Shown here: piece by piece, positions 7,730-16,887 of the stretch
Position numbering within the stretch: position 1 is the first letter of the stretch
How the letters are laid out: every line of letters starts with the position of its first letter
Origin: Erwinia_E haradaeae_H
GTDB taxonomy: Bacteria > Pseudomonadota > Gammaproteobacteria > Enterobacterales > Enterobacteriaceae
Reading direction: 5' to 3'
DNA length: 26,285 nucleotides
Assembly (NCBI RefSeq): GCF_900698885.1
Contig: NZ_LR217706.1
Coordinates: forward strand, 1 to 26,285
Notes under the pieces: model-generated
Database searches by the model: none
Seen by the model: the letters and a program-made list of their open reading frames with translations, nothing else
What the model was told of the DNA's origin: nothing
Made by a program: the position numbers and the translations under genes

Positions 7730-9123
7730 TAAAACAATCTAAAAATATAAACATAAATTCAATTAAAATCAGAAAAAACATTATAGTTAAGAGTGCTCTT
7801 TTTTAAAATTCTAATGAATGGTAAAACTGATCTATTAAAGAATTATTAAAAAAAATCAAACACTATTCATTTTAATTTTTTTCAAAAAACCATCTATTTT
7901 ATTTTATTTATAGTGATTACATCAAAACTATCATAATTTTTTTAAAAATTATCACGATGTAATATTGTCTTATTATTTACGTATAGTGATGTATATAGAA
8001 CATTTTAACAAAAATAGTATTTAAAACCTAATTATATTTACTTTACTGATACGTTGTAAATATCTAAATAATTTCATTTTCTTTTTATAAATTTTTTAAA
8101 ATTAGATTAAATAAGCTATTATCTCTATTTCTTTATGTAGTTTAAATACTAAATGTTCTAAATATTAATCAAGTTATGTAATATTGATTACATAATTAAA
8201 AATTTGTAGATATAAGATATAGTTAAGATAAAAAATTTTATAAAAACACTAAAAGATAGTATCTAATACTAAAAGTAGTATCTATATTATTTAAAAATCT
8301 AAATATAGAAATACATTTTTTTGATTATTTAAAAAAAATAATATTTTTGATGTTAACTAAAAAATTTTTAATATTATCGAAGGTATAAAAATTCGTAAAA
8401 TGTTTTAATGTAATAAAGATTACCACGCTAAAATCTGCTAATGTATGATTAATGCGTGTAATATTTATTACACTTATATTTAACCTTATTTACGAGTATT
8501 GACTCATGTTGACTGATAAACATAAAGATACATACCTCATATACAATTACATATAAAAAGAAAAAATATATGTAAATTATAAAAGTAAAAGAACCTGCTA
8601 ATTTTAACAAGTTTCACTAGTACACATATCACATAAAAATATGATAAAATATTTAGTGTAATTTGTAATTAGATAATAGTTTACTTTATTCGAAAGTATT
8701 CATATGCAGATAATATGCATAGATATATGATGATGTATCATTATGCACTATTTTTATTTAATTTATGACACAAAACACTTGAAGGATGAAGATGTAATAG
8801 AGAGCGCGCCATTATACTATTAGATACTATCTCCGTAAAATATATATATCTGAACTAATCTTCATTAGATAAATTAGTAAACTTCCTGATAATGTCATCA
8901 TTCTATCATTCTGATATCAGATAATCTTATATAATTTTTACTGAGCAAGAGATTAACTTAAGTATATAGTAAGAAAAAGATTAAAGTAAGTGTATGTTTT
9001 CTATTTTTAGGTTACGCAATCCTATAAAACATATTGATATACGTGTTTTTACTTTCTAACCCTTACTAAAGGTGTCTTTGCAAGAAAAAAAGAAAAACAG
9101 AATATTTCATTCTTTCTTATAGA

Positions 9124-9197
9124 AAGCAAAAACCCTGATAGGGTAATTATCTTGGCAGACTTCACTATCAGGGTTTTGCGAATCGTTAGTGTACGTA
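9124..9197 (-). ncRNA. Candidate CopA/Inc-like antisense RNA, orphan copy B
   Basis: As in copy A, a perfect minus-strand TATAAT (complement of 9204-9209) with a weak TTACTG 16 bases upstream could start an RNA of about 75 bases that ends at the GGGTTTTTGC terminator. The promoter is kept although the flanking sequence differs from copy A, which argues for function. Expression is inferred. Confidence 0.5.
9126..9185. repeat. Copy-control hairpin repeat, orphan copy B
   Basis: The stem CCCTGATAG (9133-9141) pairs with CTATCAGGG (9165-9173), flanked by the same AAAA/TTTT and GC/GC extension as copy A. The loop again holds TTGGCAGA. Identity with copy A is complete over 9149-9185 and over the first 16 bases. 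The surroundings are unrelated. Confidence 0.9.
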
Positions 9198-9808
9198 TTC
9201 AAAATTATAGTACATTAAAATACTTCAGTAATCAAGCATTAGATAATATTTTTACTATTATCTTTGTTAAGAGTATAGAGATAGTATGTAATTAAAATTA
9301 ATAGCATATTATGATATATAAGTCTTCTTCTACTGCATGTATATCAAAATCTGATATACATTATTGGTATATTCTAAAATATTCAATAATAGAGTAAAAA
9401 TTTAAGAAATTAGCTTAATCTTGTGATTATAACAATAGATCTACAGCATTGAATATATTGTATATCTATTTCGTAGTGTCTAAAAATAATCCACTGGTAG
9501 ACATTTACAATCTACTTCTTGCATAAAAAGTAACTATCATAGTTTTTCTTTTAGTGCATGGCATAAGTTATTAACTACTCCATAAAAATAATTATATATC
9601 CTATATAATATAATAAATCGTCCTATTTTAAAATCTAAAGATTATCTATCTTTATAGATAAGTATTTCTAGATATTTACATAATATTTTATCATCTTAAA
9701 AATATGAAAAATCTTGAAGTATTGGTTTTACCTGACATTAATATATTGATTTATTATAGGAAGCAATTATAAATTGCACCTCTTTATTCGATAGAAAGTC
9801 CAAGCATA

Positions 9809-10846
9809 TTAATCTGCAGCATTATAGTACTGTGTGGTATTAAAAGGTACTATCTTCTTGGTAAGTTCATTTATATCTTCAGCATCGCTTCTAGCAGTAG
9901 ATACACATTCAATAGTAAGACCTAACTTATTAAAAAGAGAGATATCACGATCTTCTTCAGGGTTAGGTGTTGTAAGCAACTTACAACCATAAAAAACAGA
10001 ATTAGTGCCAGCCATAAAACATAGTGCCTGTGTTTGATCATTCATTTTTTCTCGCCCAGCGGATAGACGAACATAAGATCGTGGCATCATGATACGTGCT
10101 ACTGCAATAGTTCGGATAAAATCAAATGGTTCTACTTCTTCAATGTTAGAGAGAGGTGTCCCAGGTACCTTTACTAACATATTAATTGGAACACTTTCTG
10201 GTGGTTCCGGCAAATTAGCTAACTGAACTAGCAACCCTGCGCGGTCATCAATAGTTTCACCTAGACCAACAATCCCCCCAGAGCACACTTTTATACCTGC
10301 TTTGCGAATTGCACTGAGTGTGTCTAGCCTATCTTGGTAACTTCTAGTAGTTACTATGTTAGAATAAAATTCTGGAGAGGTATCCAAGTTATGGTTATAG
10401 AAATCCAAACCAGCTTCCGCTAGACGATTTGCTTGTCGATCATTCAGCATTCCTAATGTCATGCATGTTTCCAGTCCTATTGCTTTTACGCCCTGTATCA
10501 TTTTTTCAAGCACAGGAAGATCACGATCATATGGATTTTTCCAAGCCGCCCCCATGCAAAAACGTGTTGAACCAGAATCGCGTGCCTTACGGGCAGCATC
10601 AAGCACTTGCTCTACTTGTATCAGCTGTTCGCTATCTATATCAGCGCTATGTCGAGCACTTTGCGGACAATACTTGCAATCCTCTGGACAGGATCCTGTT
10701 TTAATAGATAGGAGTGTGCTAACTTGAATCTCACCAGGTTTAAAATATTTTCGATGTACTTCCTGGGCATTAAAGAGTAAATCAAGAAAAGGTTTATCAA
10801 ACAGCGCTCTAGCTTTCTTTAAGGTCCAGGGTTGAAAAGTTGGCAT
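9809..10846 (-). CDS. bioB: Biotin synthase BioB
   Basis: BioB is a radical-SAM enzyme that inserts sulfur into dethiobiotin, the last step of biotin synthesis. All metal ligands are present at E. coli positions. C53, C57 and C60 (CPEDCKYC) bind the radical-SAM [4Fe-4S] cluster. C97, C128, C188 and R260 bind the sulfur-donating [2Fe-2S] cluster. The YNHNLDTSPE segment is at 150-159. With 345 residues it is full length. It is divergent from bioA across 141 bp, the same arrangement as at the E. coli bio locus, but bioF, bioC and bioD are missing from this strand, so dethiobiotin must come from elsewhere. The ribosome site is weak (GGGTAAC before ATTATG). Confidence 0.98.
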   Translation of the reverse strand: MPTFQPWTLKKARALFDKPFLDLLFNAQEVHRKYFKPGEIQVSTLLSIKTGSCPEDCKYCPQSARHSADIDSEQLIQVEQVLDAARKARDSGSTRFCMGAAWKNPYDRDLPVLEKMIQGVKAIGLETCMTLGMLNDRQANRLAEAGLDFYNHNLDTSPEFYSNIVTTRSYQDRLDTLSAIRKAGIKVCSGGIVGLGETIDDRAGLLVQLANLPEPPESVPINMLVKVPGTPLSNIEEVEPFDFIRTIAVARIMMPRSYVRLSAGREKMNDQTQALCFMAGTNSVFYGCKLLTTPNPEEDRDISLFNKLGLTIECVSTARSDAEDINELTKKIVPFNTTQYYNAAD

Positions 10847-10882
10847 AATAGTTACCCAGATAATATGTAAGGGAATAGATAG

Positions 10883-10918
10883 TTGTAAGTATAGAGTTTG
10901 TCGCTACACTGTCTACAA
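10883..10918. promoter_or_regulatory. Divergent bioB/bioA control region with a degenerate BirA-like operator
   Basis: TTGTAAGT (10883-10890) and GTCTACAA (10911-10918) form an imperfect inverted repeat like the BirA operator arms TTGTAAAC/GTTTACAA. They are 20 bases apart instead of the usual 14-16. TTGTAA with TACACT (10905-10910, 16-bp spacing) could be the bioA promoter. The complementary strand offers TTGTAG and a TATACT further on for bioB. The changed spacing makes repression by biotinyl-AMP-BirA uncertain. Confidence 0.35.
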
Positions 10919-10987
10919 TGTATTTCAATTTTATTTGATAGGATCCTTCAATGCATACTAATTACCTATATTCGATAGGACATATTC

Positions 10988-12280
10988 ATGCAGCCTGATG
11001 ACCTCGATTTTGATAAGCGACATATTTGGCATCCTTATACATCCATGACTCGTCCATTACCTACTTATCTGGTTGTTTCTGCTGATGGTTATGAATTAAC
11101 TCTGAAAGATGGTCGTCGATTAGTAGATGGCATGTCTTCATGGTGGGGGGCAATTCATGGGTATAATCATCCAGTGATTAATCAGGCGATGAAGAATCAA
11201 ATAAGTCGTATGTCACATGTTATGTTCGGTGGTATTACACATCCCCCCGCGGTAGAATTATGTCGTCGATTAGTAACATTAATGCCCTCTGGATTAGAGT
11301 GTGTTTTTTTAGCGGATTCTGGATCAGTAGCTATAGAAGTAGCTATTAAAATGGCGCTACAGTATTGGCAGGCCAGCGGTTATCCGCGTCATGAATTTCT
11401 CGCTTTACGTCATGGTTATCACGGCGATACATGCGGTGCAATGGCAGTCTGTGACCCTGAAACCTCCATGCATAGCATATATCATAGCTACCTTCCATCT
11501 AATCGCTTTATTGAGGCACCAAAGCGTAGCTTTAGAGAATCATGGGAGCCGGGCGATGAGGCGTCCTTTTCTGCACTATTTTCTAATCATCATCAAACGA
11601 TAGCGGCAGTTATTATGGAACCAATTGTCCAAGGGGCTGGTGGAATGCGTTTTTATCATCCTGAATATCTTCGTGTAGCGCGAGCTTTATGTGATCAATA
11701 TGGTATCTTATTAATTGCAGATGAAATAGCAACTGGCTTTGGACGCACTGGAAAATGGCTGGCATGCCATCACGCTGACATTAAGCCAGATATTTTGTGT
11801 CTTGGTAAGGCCTTAACAGGAGGAATGATGACTCTTTCTGCCACACTTACCATCCGTCGCATAGCAGAAGCCATTAGTGATAGCGCAGTAGGTTGTTTTA
11901 TGCACGGTCCAACGTTTATGGCGAATCCATTAGCATGTGCTGCTGCTAATGCTAGTTTATCATTGCTTGAAGATGAAAGTTGGCGTCAAAGAGTCGAAGC
12001 AATTGCCTCTCAGCTGAATAAGGAGTTATTACCTTTAATTAACCATCCAAGGGTTTTTGATGTTCGGGTTCTTGGCGCTATTGGAGTAGTGGAAATTATG
12101 CAAACAGTCAATATAGCACAACTACAACATTGGTTTGTAGAGCACGGTGTATGGATTAGACCTTTTGGTAATCTTATTTATTTAATACCGCCATATATTA
12201 TTTCTTCAAAAGCTCTTACAATACTTATTAATGCTATTTCTACATCATTAGATCAACCAGAAAACTTTTCCTACTCTTAA
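10988..12280 (+). CDS. bioA: Adenosylmethionine-8-amino-7-oxononanoate aminotransferase BioA
   Basis: BioA moves an amino group from S-adenosylmethionine to KAPA to give DAPA in biotin synthesis, using PLP. The 430 residues match the E. coli length (429). The PLP lysine is K274 in LCLGKALTGG. The PLP-ring aspartate is D245 (LLIADEIATGFGRTG). The substrate-site motifs HPYTSM (15-20), SSWWGA (50-55) and HGYHGDT (142-148) are intact. A TAGGA ribosome site lies about 9 bases before the ATG. It is transcribed away from bioB from a shared control region. The downstream nupC is on the same strand after about 100 bp and might be cotranscribed. Confidence 0.98.
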   Translation: MQPDDLDFDKRHIWHPYTSMTRPLPTYLVVSADGYELTLKDGRRLVDGMSSWWGAIHGYNHPVINQAMKNQISRMSHVMFGGITHPPAVELCRRLVTLMPSGLECVFLADSGSVAIEVAIKMALQYWQASGYPRHEFLALRHGYHGDTCGAMAVCDPETSMHSIYHSYLPSNRFIEAPKRSFRESWEPGDEASFSALFSNHHQTIAAVIMEPIVQGAGGMRFYHPEYLRVARALCDQYGILLIADEIATGFGRTGKWLACHHADIKPDILCLGKALTGGMMTLSATLTIRRIAEAISDSAVGCFMHGPTFMANPLACAAANASLSLLEDESWRQRVEAIASQLNKELLPLINHPRVFDVRVLGAIGVVEIMQTVNIAQLQHWFVEHGVWIRPFGNLIYLIPPYIISSKALTILINAISTSLDQPENFSYS

Positions 12281-12384
12281 CTATATGAAATCAATAGATC
12301 ATTTTAGATGAATTCTGGAATGTTAGTTCATTATAATTAATATAGAAAATGTCATCAATATATCCGTTAAGGTAGAACACATAC

Positions 12385-13569
12385 ATGTCCCGAATTCTTC
12401 ACTTTTTTTTAGGATTGATCATCATTCTCTTACTGGCCTTGCTAGCAAGCCATAATTATAAAGAGATACGCATTCGGTACGTTATACAATTACTAGTAAT
12501 GGAGATGATTCTTGGATGGTTTTTTCTTCATGCAACATCAGGTTTAAATTTTATTACAGGATTTTCAATTTTTTTCGAAAAATTACTGAAATATGCAGCA
12601 CATGGAACTAATTTTGTCTTCGGAAATATGAGTGATAAGGGATTGGCATTTTTTTGGCTTGACGTTTTGTGTCCGATCGTATTTATTTCTGCACTTATTG
12701 GTATTCTTCAATATTTTCGTATATTGCCAGTCCTCATTCGTTTAATTGGCACTGTATTATCAAAAATTAATGGTATGGGTAAACTAGAATCTTTTAATGC
12801 AATTAGCTCACTGATGCTTGGTCAGTCAGAAAATTTTATTATGTATAAGGATATTCTTGGTCAAATTTCAGAGCGTCGAATATATACAATGGCTACAACT
12901 GCTATGTCTACGGTATCTATCTCTATTGTTGGGGCATATATGACTCTATTGCAGCCTAAGTATGTGGTAACAGCATTAGTGCTTAATATGTTCAGTACTT
13001 TTATAATTTTATTATTAATTAATCCTTACCGTATTCATAGTACAGAAGACCTCAATTTAAATAATAGTCATATAAGACTTAGCTTCTTTGAAATGCTCAG
13101 TGAGTACATTTTAGCCGGATTTAAGGTTATAGTGATTGTCGCAGCAATGCTAATTGGTTTTATCGCATTAATCTCTGGTGTTAATGCTTTATGTGAGTTC
13201 CTGTTTGGGATTAGTTTTCAAAGTATTCTAGGCTATGCGTTTTTCCCGCTAGCTTGGATTATTGGTGTCCCAAGTAATGAAGCATTATGTGTAGGAAGTA
13301 TTATGGCGACCAAACTAGTTTCTAATGAATTTATAGCTATGATTGATTTACAAAAAATTGTTAAAACATTATCTACTCATACAGAAGGGATCTTGTCAGT
13401 TTTTTTAGTATCATTTGCTAATTTTTCATCTATTGGTATTATTACAGGTTCTATTAAAAGCTTGAATGAAAAACAAGGTAATATAGTATCTTGTTTTGGT
13501 TGGAAGTTGTTGTATACTGCTACTCTAGTTAGTCTCTTATCGGCTACTATTACAGGATTGATTCTATAA
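12385..13569 (+). CDS. nupC: Concentrative nucleoside transporter NupC
   Basis: This inner-membrane, cation-coupled nucleoside importer belongs to the CNT family. It is almost collinear with E. coli NupC (394 against 400 residues). Hydrophobic segments alternate through the whole length. Signature blocks present are KIRIRYVIQLL-like IRIRYVIQLL (29-38), LCPIVFISALIGILQ (about 95-109), GMGKLESFNAISSLMLGQSEN (substrate-binding region, about 130-150), NMFSTFI and SFANFSSIGIITGSIK. The GQSENF and FANFSSIG motifs form the nucleoside and cation sites in the family. The ribosome site is weak (AAGG about 12 bases before ATG). It could salvage host nucleosides, which fits a reduced symbiont. It has no evident link with the vitamin genes apart from position. 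Confidence 0.96.
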   Translation: MSRILHFFLGLIIILLLALLASHNYKEIRIRYVIQLLVMEMILGWFFLHATSGLNFITGFSIFFEKLLKYAAHGTNFVFGNMSDKGLAFFWLDVLCPIVFISALIGILQYFRILPVLIRLIGTVLSKINGMGKLESFNAISSLMLGQSENFIMYKDILGQISERRIYTMATTAMSTVSISIVGAYMTLLQPKYVVTALVLNMFSTFIILLLINPYRIHSTEDLNLNNSHIRLSFFEMLSEYILAGFKVIVIVAAMLIGFIALISGVNALCEFLFGISFQSILGYAFFPLAWIIGVPSNEALCVGSIMATKLVSNEFIAMIDLQKIVKTLSTHTEGILSVFLVSFANFSSIGIITGSIKSLNEKQGNIVSCFGWKLLYTATLVSLLSATITGLIL

Positions 13570-13930
13570 TATATAGTATAGGATATGTATCATGTATAGC
13601 TGTTTTTATCTATAAAGATATTTTCGTAATTCTATCTCTATATGAAGTAATATTACTGAATATGTTATTCCTAATCATTAAATGTTTTAGTAATCTTATT
13701 ACAACTATCTACTTATTCATATCACTATAACTATGATGCTAAATAAACACATTAAATGATCAGATTAGTGCTTTTCAGCACACATGTTATTCTGGTATTT
13801 TAGTCACCATGCAGAAAATATTAAATTGTTTTTCTACCAAAAATATGGATTCTTGATAAATATACTTCGCTTATGTGGTTTATACTATAATAATTTTATT
13901 ATTATAGTAGTGTGATAGCTAATGAATAGC

Positions 13931-14010
13931 TTGACACCTTATGACCTTATGATAGATATAAGTGATGCAGAGACCCTGTAGGACATTATGCGGGTCTGCA
14001 ATAATTTTTT
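13931..14010 (+). ncRNA. Possible promoter plus short terminator-hairpin transcript
   Basis: A perfect -35 TTGACA (13931-13936) has GATATA 18 bases on. A start near 13967 would be followed at once by AGACCC (13971-13976) pairing with GGGTCT (13992-13997), then AATAATTTTTT. The result would be an RNA of only about 45 bases. It may be a small RNA, an attenuator whose downstream gene has gone, or chance. Confidence 0.3.
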
Positions 14011-14289
14011 CTTGAAAAAGTTTGAGACTATATCTAATAGTCCCAGTAATTATATTAAATACCATTTAGAGAGTGCAATGTTACTTTAACATGAAGATTT
14101 TTTAAAAAATTTTTAAATAATTTAGTTTTTGCAAGAATAATTTACTGCAGTTTATTAATCATAACCCTTCCCGATCTCGAAAATATCAGATAGAACGATA
14201 TTCTATACTAATATATTACAAAAAGTTGTGTATTTCAAAACATTTATTCTTCAGCAATATCCGTGGATTTTTGATAATCAGTTACTTTC

Positions 14290-14321
14290 TTCTATAGAAT
14301 ATTTTTATATATTCTATAGAA
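14290..14321. repeat. 13-bp inverted repeat
   Basis: TTCTATAGAATAT (14290-14302) and its exact reverse complement (14309-14321) are separated by six bases. Each arm contains the smaller palindrome TTCTATAGAA. It is a possible protein-binding site or hairpin between convergent nupC and thiD. Confidence 0.7.
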
Positions 14322-15186
14322 TGTTAAAATTACTAGTTATCACATTGTCTTTATGCGTGAATATTATGTACGTAAAACGCAACATATAGTTATATTGTTC
14401 TTTTTAGGATACTTGAGTAGCTTACTTTCTAAAAGTTAATTGTATAAATATATCTTTTAAATATACCTCAGATTTTAATTATTATTCAGTTTAAAGAATT
14501 AGAAAATTAACATAATTTTCAGTACTTTAAGTATTGTTTTCGACAAACATACAAAGATGATCGATTCACCTATTGTAATAGGTTCTGTATTATCCTTTTT
14601 ATACATATCTAATAACGTAATGTATTATCTGATTAAAAATATTTTTTCTATAATCTATTATTAAAAGTAAATAATTTTATCATGTAAACATTAGGTTTCT
14701 AATTATTTTTTACGGTTATTGGAACTAGAAAGTAAGTTGAAATACAAAGTTCAATATTATTAAGAATTCATTACTAATGACTTACTAAAAATCTTTTTAA
14801 GATTACTTTTACGTGTAGAAGCCTGATTTACCCATCAAAACACAAGTATTTAATAAAAATTAAAATATAACTTTTAGTTAATATTTATTATTAAAGGTAC
14901 TGAGCAAACTTGTTTATCTCTATCCTGCAATAATCTTAGCTAATCATAAAAATCATTACCTAATCTGAAGGGTGGTATTATGAGTTAACTATCGTTGAAA
15001 AACTAAAGTATAAATAGTGCGTTGTGACGTTAAGATTTCGAGAAGATAAAGGCATCGAGAATTTATAATAAATATTGTCAGCGAGGTGGATCATAATAGA
15101 GAAGATAGCTAAATATATTAACTACGGATAAGGTTAATATCTGGGATAATTTTTCTAGATTAAGGTTGCATTTCTATGATACTTCA

Positions 15187-15993
15187 TTACCACCACTCAT
15201 GAAAATGATGTACAGGTCCGGTACCTTTCCCTATAGATAAACTTTTTCCATGTATGAGCGCTTTTTGGATCCATTCTTTAGAAAATTTTAAGGTTTGTGA
15301 CCAATCTTTATAAAATGGCTGCTTAGCTGCTAAGGCAGCTGATAGGGTACATCCTGTACCATGAGTATGTAGAGTTTTCACTCTTAGAGTCCTAAAACAC
15401 CATTCTTGATTTTCAGTTATCAGCCAGTCAGGACTTGATAACCCCATAAGATGACCGCCTTTGATCACTATTGCTTTACAACCAAGTTCGAGTAATTTAC
15501 GGCCCTGTTGACGCATTTGAGTTTCATTTTTAGCTATATTACAGCCAAGAAGTGTTGCTGCCTCTAGCAAGTTTGGGGTGATTATTGATACCAATGGTAA
15601 TAATGTCTCTCGTAGTAAAATTATAGCATCTTTATCTAGCAATATATCACCACTTTTAGCTATCATAACTGTATCTAAAACTACCCAGGGGATTGGATAT
15701 TCTATTAATTTTTCAGATATTACGCGAATAATCTTAGCTTGATTAAGCATACCAATTTTTACGCTATGGATGCATAAATCACTTAGAACGGAGTCTAATT
15801 GAGCTGCTACACATTGATCACTCACTGGATAAATTGCTTGTACGCCCTGAGTATTTTGTGCCAAAACAGCAGTAATCACTGTTGCACCATAGACACCTAA
15901 TGCTGAGAAAGTTTTTAAATCTGCTTGAATACCAGCCCCTCCGCTAGGATCGGTGCCAGCAATACTCAAAACATTATATGTTTCATTACTCAT
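15187..15993 (-). CDS. thiD: Hydroxymethylpyrimidine/phosphomethylpyrimidine kinase ThiD
   Basis: ThiD phosphorylates HMP and then HMP-phosphate to the pyrophosphate that ThiE uses. This is a ribokinase-fold protein of 268 residues, the usual length (E. coli 266). The N-terminal substrate and glycine motif AGTDPSGGAGIQADLKTF spans 12-29. VLDTVMIAKSGDILL covers about 105-119. The anion-hole and catalytic motif HGTGCTLSAALA is at 211-222, with the cysteine at 215. It lies on the same strand as thiFSGH but about 0.9 kb downstream of thiH, so it probably has its own promoter. In E. coli thiD pairs with thiM, which is absent here. Confidence 0.97.
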   Translation of the reverse strand: MSNETYNVLSIAGTDPSGGAGIQADLKTFSALGVYGATVITAVLAQNTQGVQAIYPVSDQCVAAQLDSVLSDLCIHSVKIGMLNQAKIIRVISEKLIEYPIPWVVLDTVMIAKSGDILLDKDAIILLRETLLPLVSIITPNLLEAATLLGCNIAKNETQMRQQGRKLLELGCKAIVIKGGHLMGLSSPDWLITENQEWCFRTLRVKTLHTHGTGCTLSAALAAKQPFYKDWSQTLKFSKEWIQKALIHGKSLSIGKGTGPVHHFHEWW

Positions 15994-16887
15994 GACTTAT
16001 CTGAGCTCTTACATGAATGAGTCGCTACATTATAAATTTTTATCAGTATAATTTTTGTAACGACTATGTAATATATATGGAAGATTGTAGTAATATTAAT
16101 TATAGCCTAGTATTAATTATTTATTATATATAACGATTTTAATGTCGGTGATTGCCATATAGATACTATGATTTCGGATAATAAATGCCATATATAAATA
16201 TCAGGATTACTGGAATTCCTATAACTGAATATATGGTAAAATTACGTCAATCTTAAGTTAAGCTGTTATATTATTTATTTTTTTAAATACTTTTTTAAAT
16301 GCTTAAAATAATTATAGCTCAACTGTCTGCTTATTAAATCAGGTTGTACAACTAAACTTCTAGAATGGAGCGAATGTACTAAGTATCACTAAATGCACTA
16401 AGTATCACTAGTAGATTGTGATATCATATCAAAAATAGCACCATTCTACATTAGATAACATTTGCAAGGGACTTATAGTATATCTATTTTGAAGTGTTTA
16501 ATTAAAAATTAATGTAGTAATTGCATGTGTGTTATTTTCTCTATAAGAAAATAAAAATCATAAGTTTACAAAATTATAGTATATTATATTTTTATCTTTC
16601 ACATCATGATCATGATATATAAAAACTAATCAAATTTATAGAATATCATAACATCTAATTAATATTAATTTCTACTTTTACGCGAATCTATCTTTCTAAT
16701 GTTTTTGCAAGAATGAAATATTAATTGATAACTTATTATGTACACGCTCAATAAAAGTAAAATATAGTTTATTATGTTAGTCAGTATATTTTTATATATC
16801 TACACCTACTTATAGATATATTTATAATATTCAATTATTTAAAAGAAAAAAGAGACTTTTATTATTTTATTTTTTAACTATTGGTTG
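15994..16887. other. 0.9-kb spacer between thiD and thiH
   Basis: No gene or gene remnant is recognised. The only repeat seen is the 14-bp duplication at 16378-16410. The thiD promoter should lie here, but I cannot pick it out with confidence. Confidence 0.55.
16378..16410. repeat. 14-bp direct repeat with 19-bp period
   Basis: ACTAAGTATCACTA occurs at 16378-16391 and 16397-16410. The repeat distance of 19 bp equals that of the array at 1611, but the sequences differ. Confidence 0.75.

Larger units (their letters stand above)
7730..9808. other. 2-kb A+T-rich spacer containing the second orphan antisense-RNA hairpin
   Basis: This spacer lies between the convergent gpmA and bioB genes. A short weak hairpin with a T-run (AAGA, loop GTGC, TCTT then Ts, near 7789-7804) may end gpmA transcription. 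A longer A+T stem (ATAATTTTT/AAAAATTAT) lies near 7931-7952. The copy-control-like hairpin is at 9126-9185. No gene is recognised, and the rest looks decayed. Confidence 0.55.
13570..15186. other. 1.6-kb spacer between nupC and thiD
   Basis: No gene is recognised between these convergent genes. Two structures stand out: a TTGACA promoter followed by a short terminator-like hairpin (13931-14010), and a 13-bp inverted repeat (14290-14321). The rest is A+T-rich and full of stops in all frames. Confidence 0.55.

Noticed and set aside
3886..9185. CRISPR array or insertion-sequence ends for the repeated hairpins
   Set aside because: There are three copies at intervals of kilobases, without spacers of regular size, transposase or target duplications. 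The similarity to the repA leader explains them better.
10429..10727. Plus-strand open frames inside bioB
   Set aside because: They are antisense shadows of bioB, whose catalytic residues are all in the minus-strand frame.
11391..11603. Second open frame inside bioA
   Set aside because: It overlaps the well-supported bioA frame and has no ribosome site or motif.
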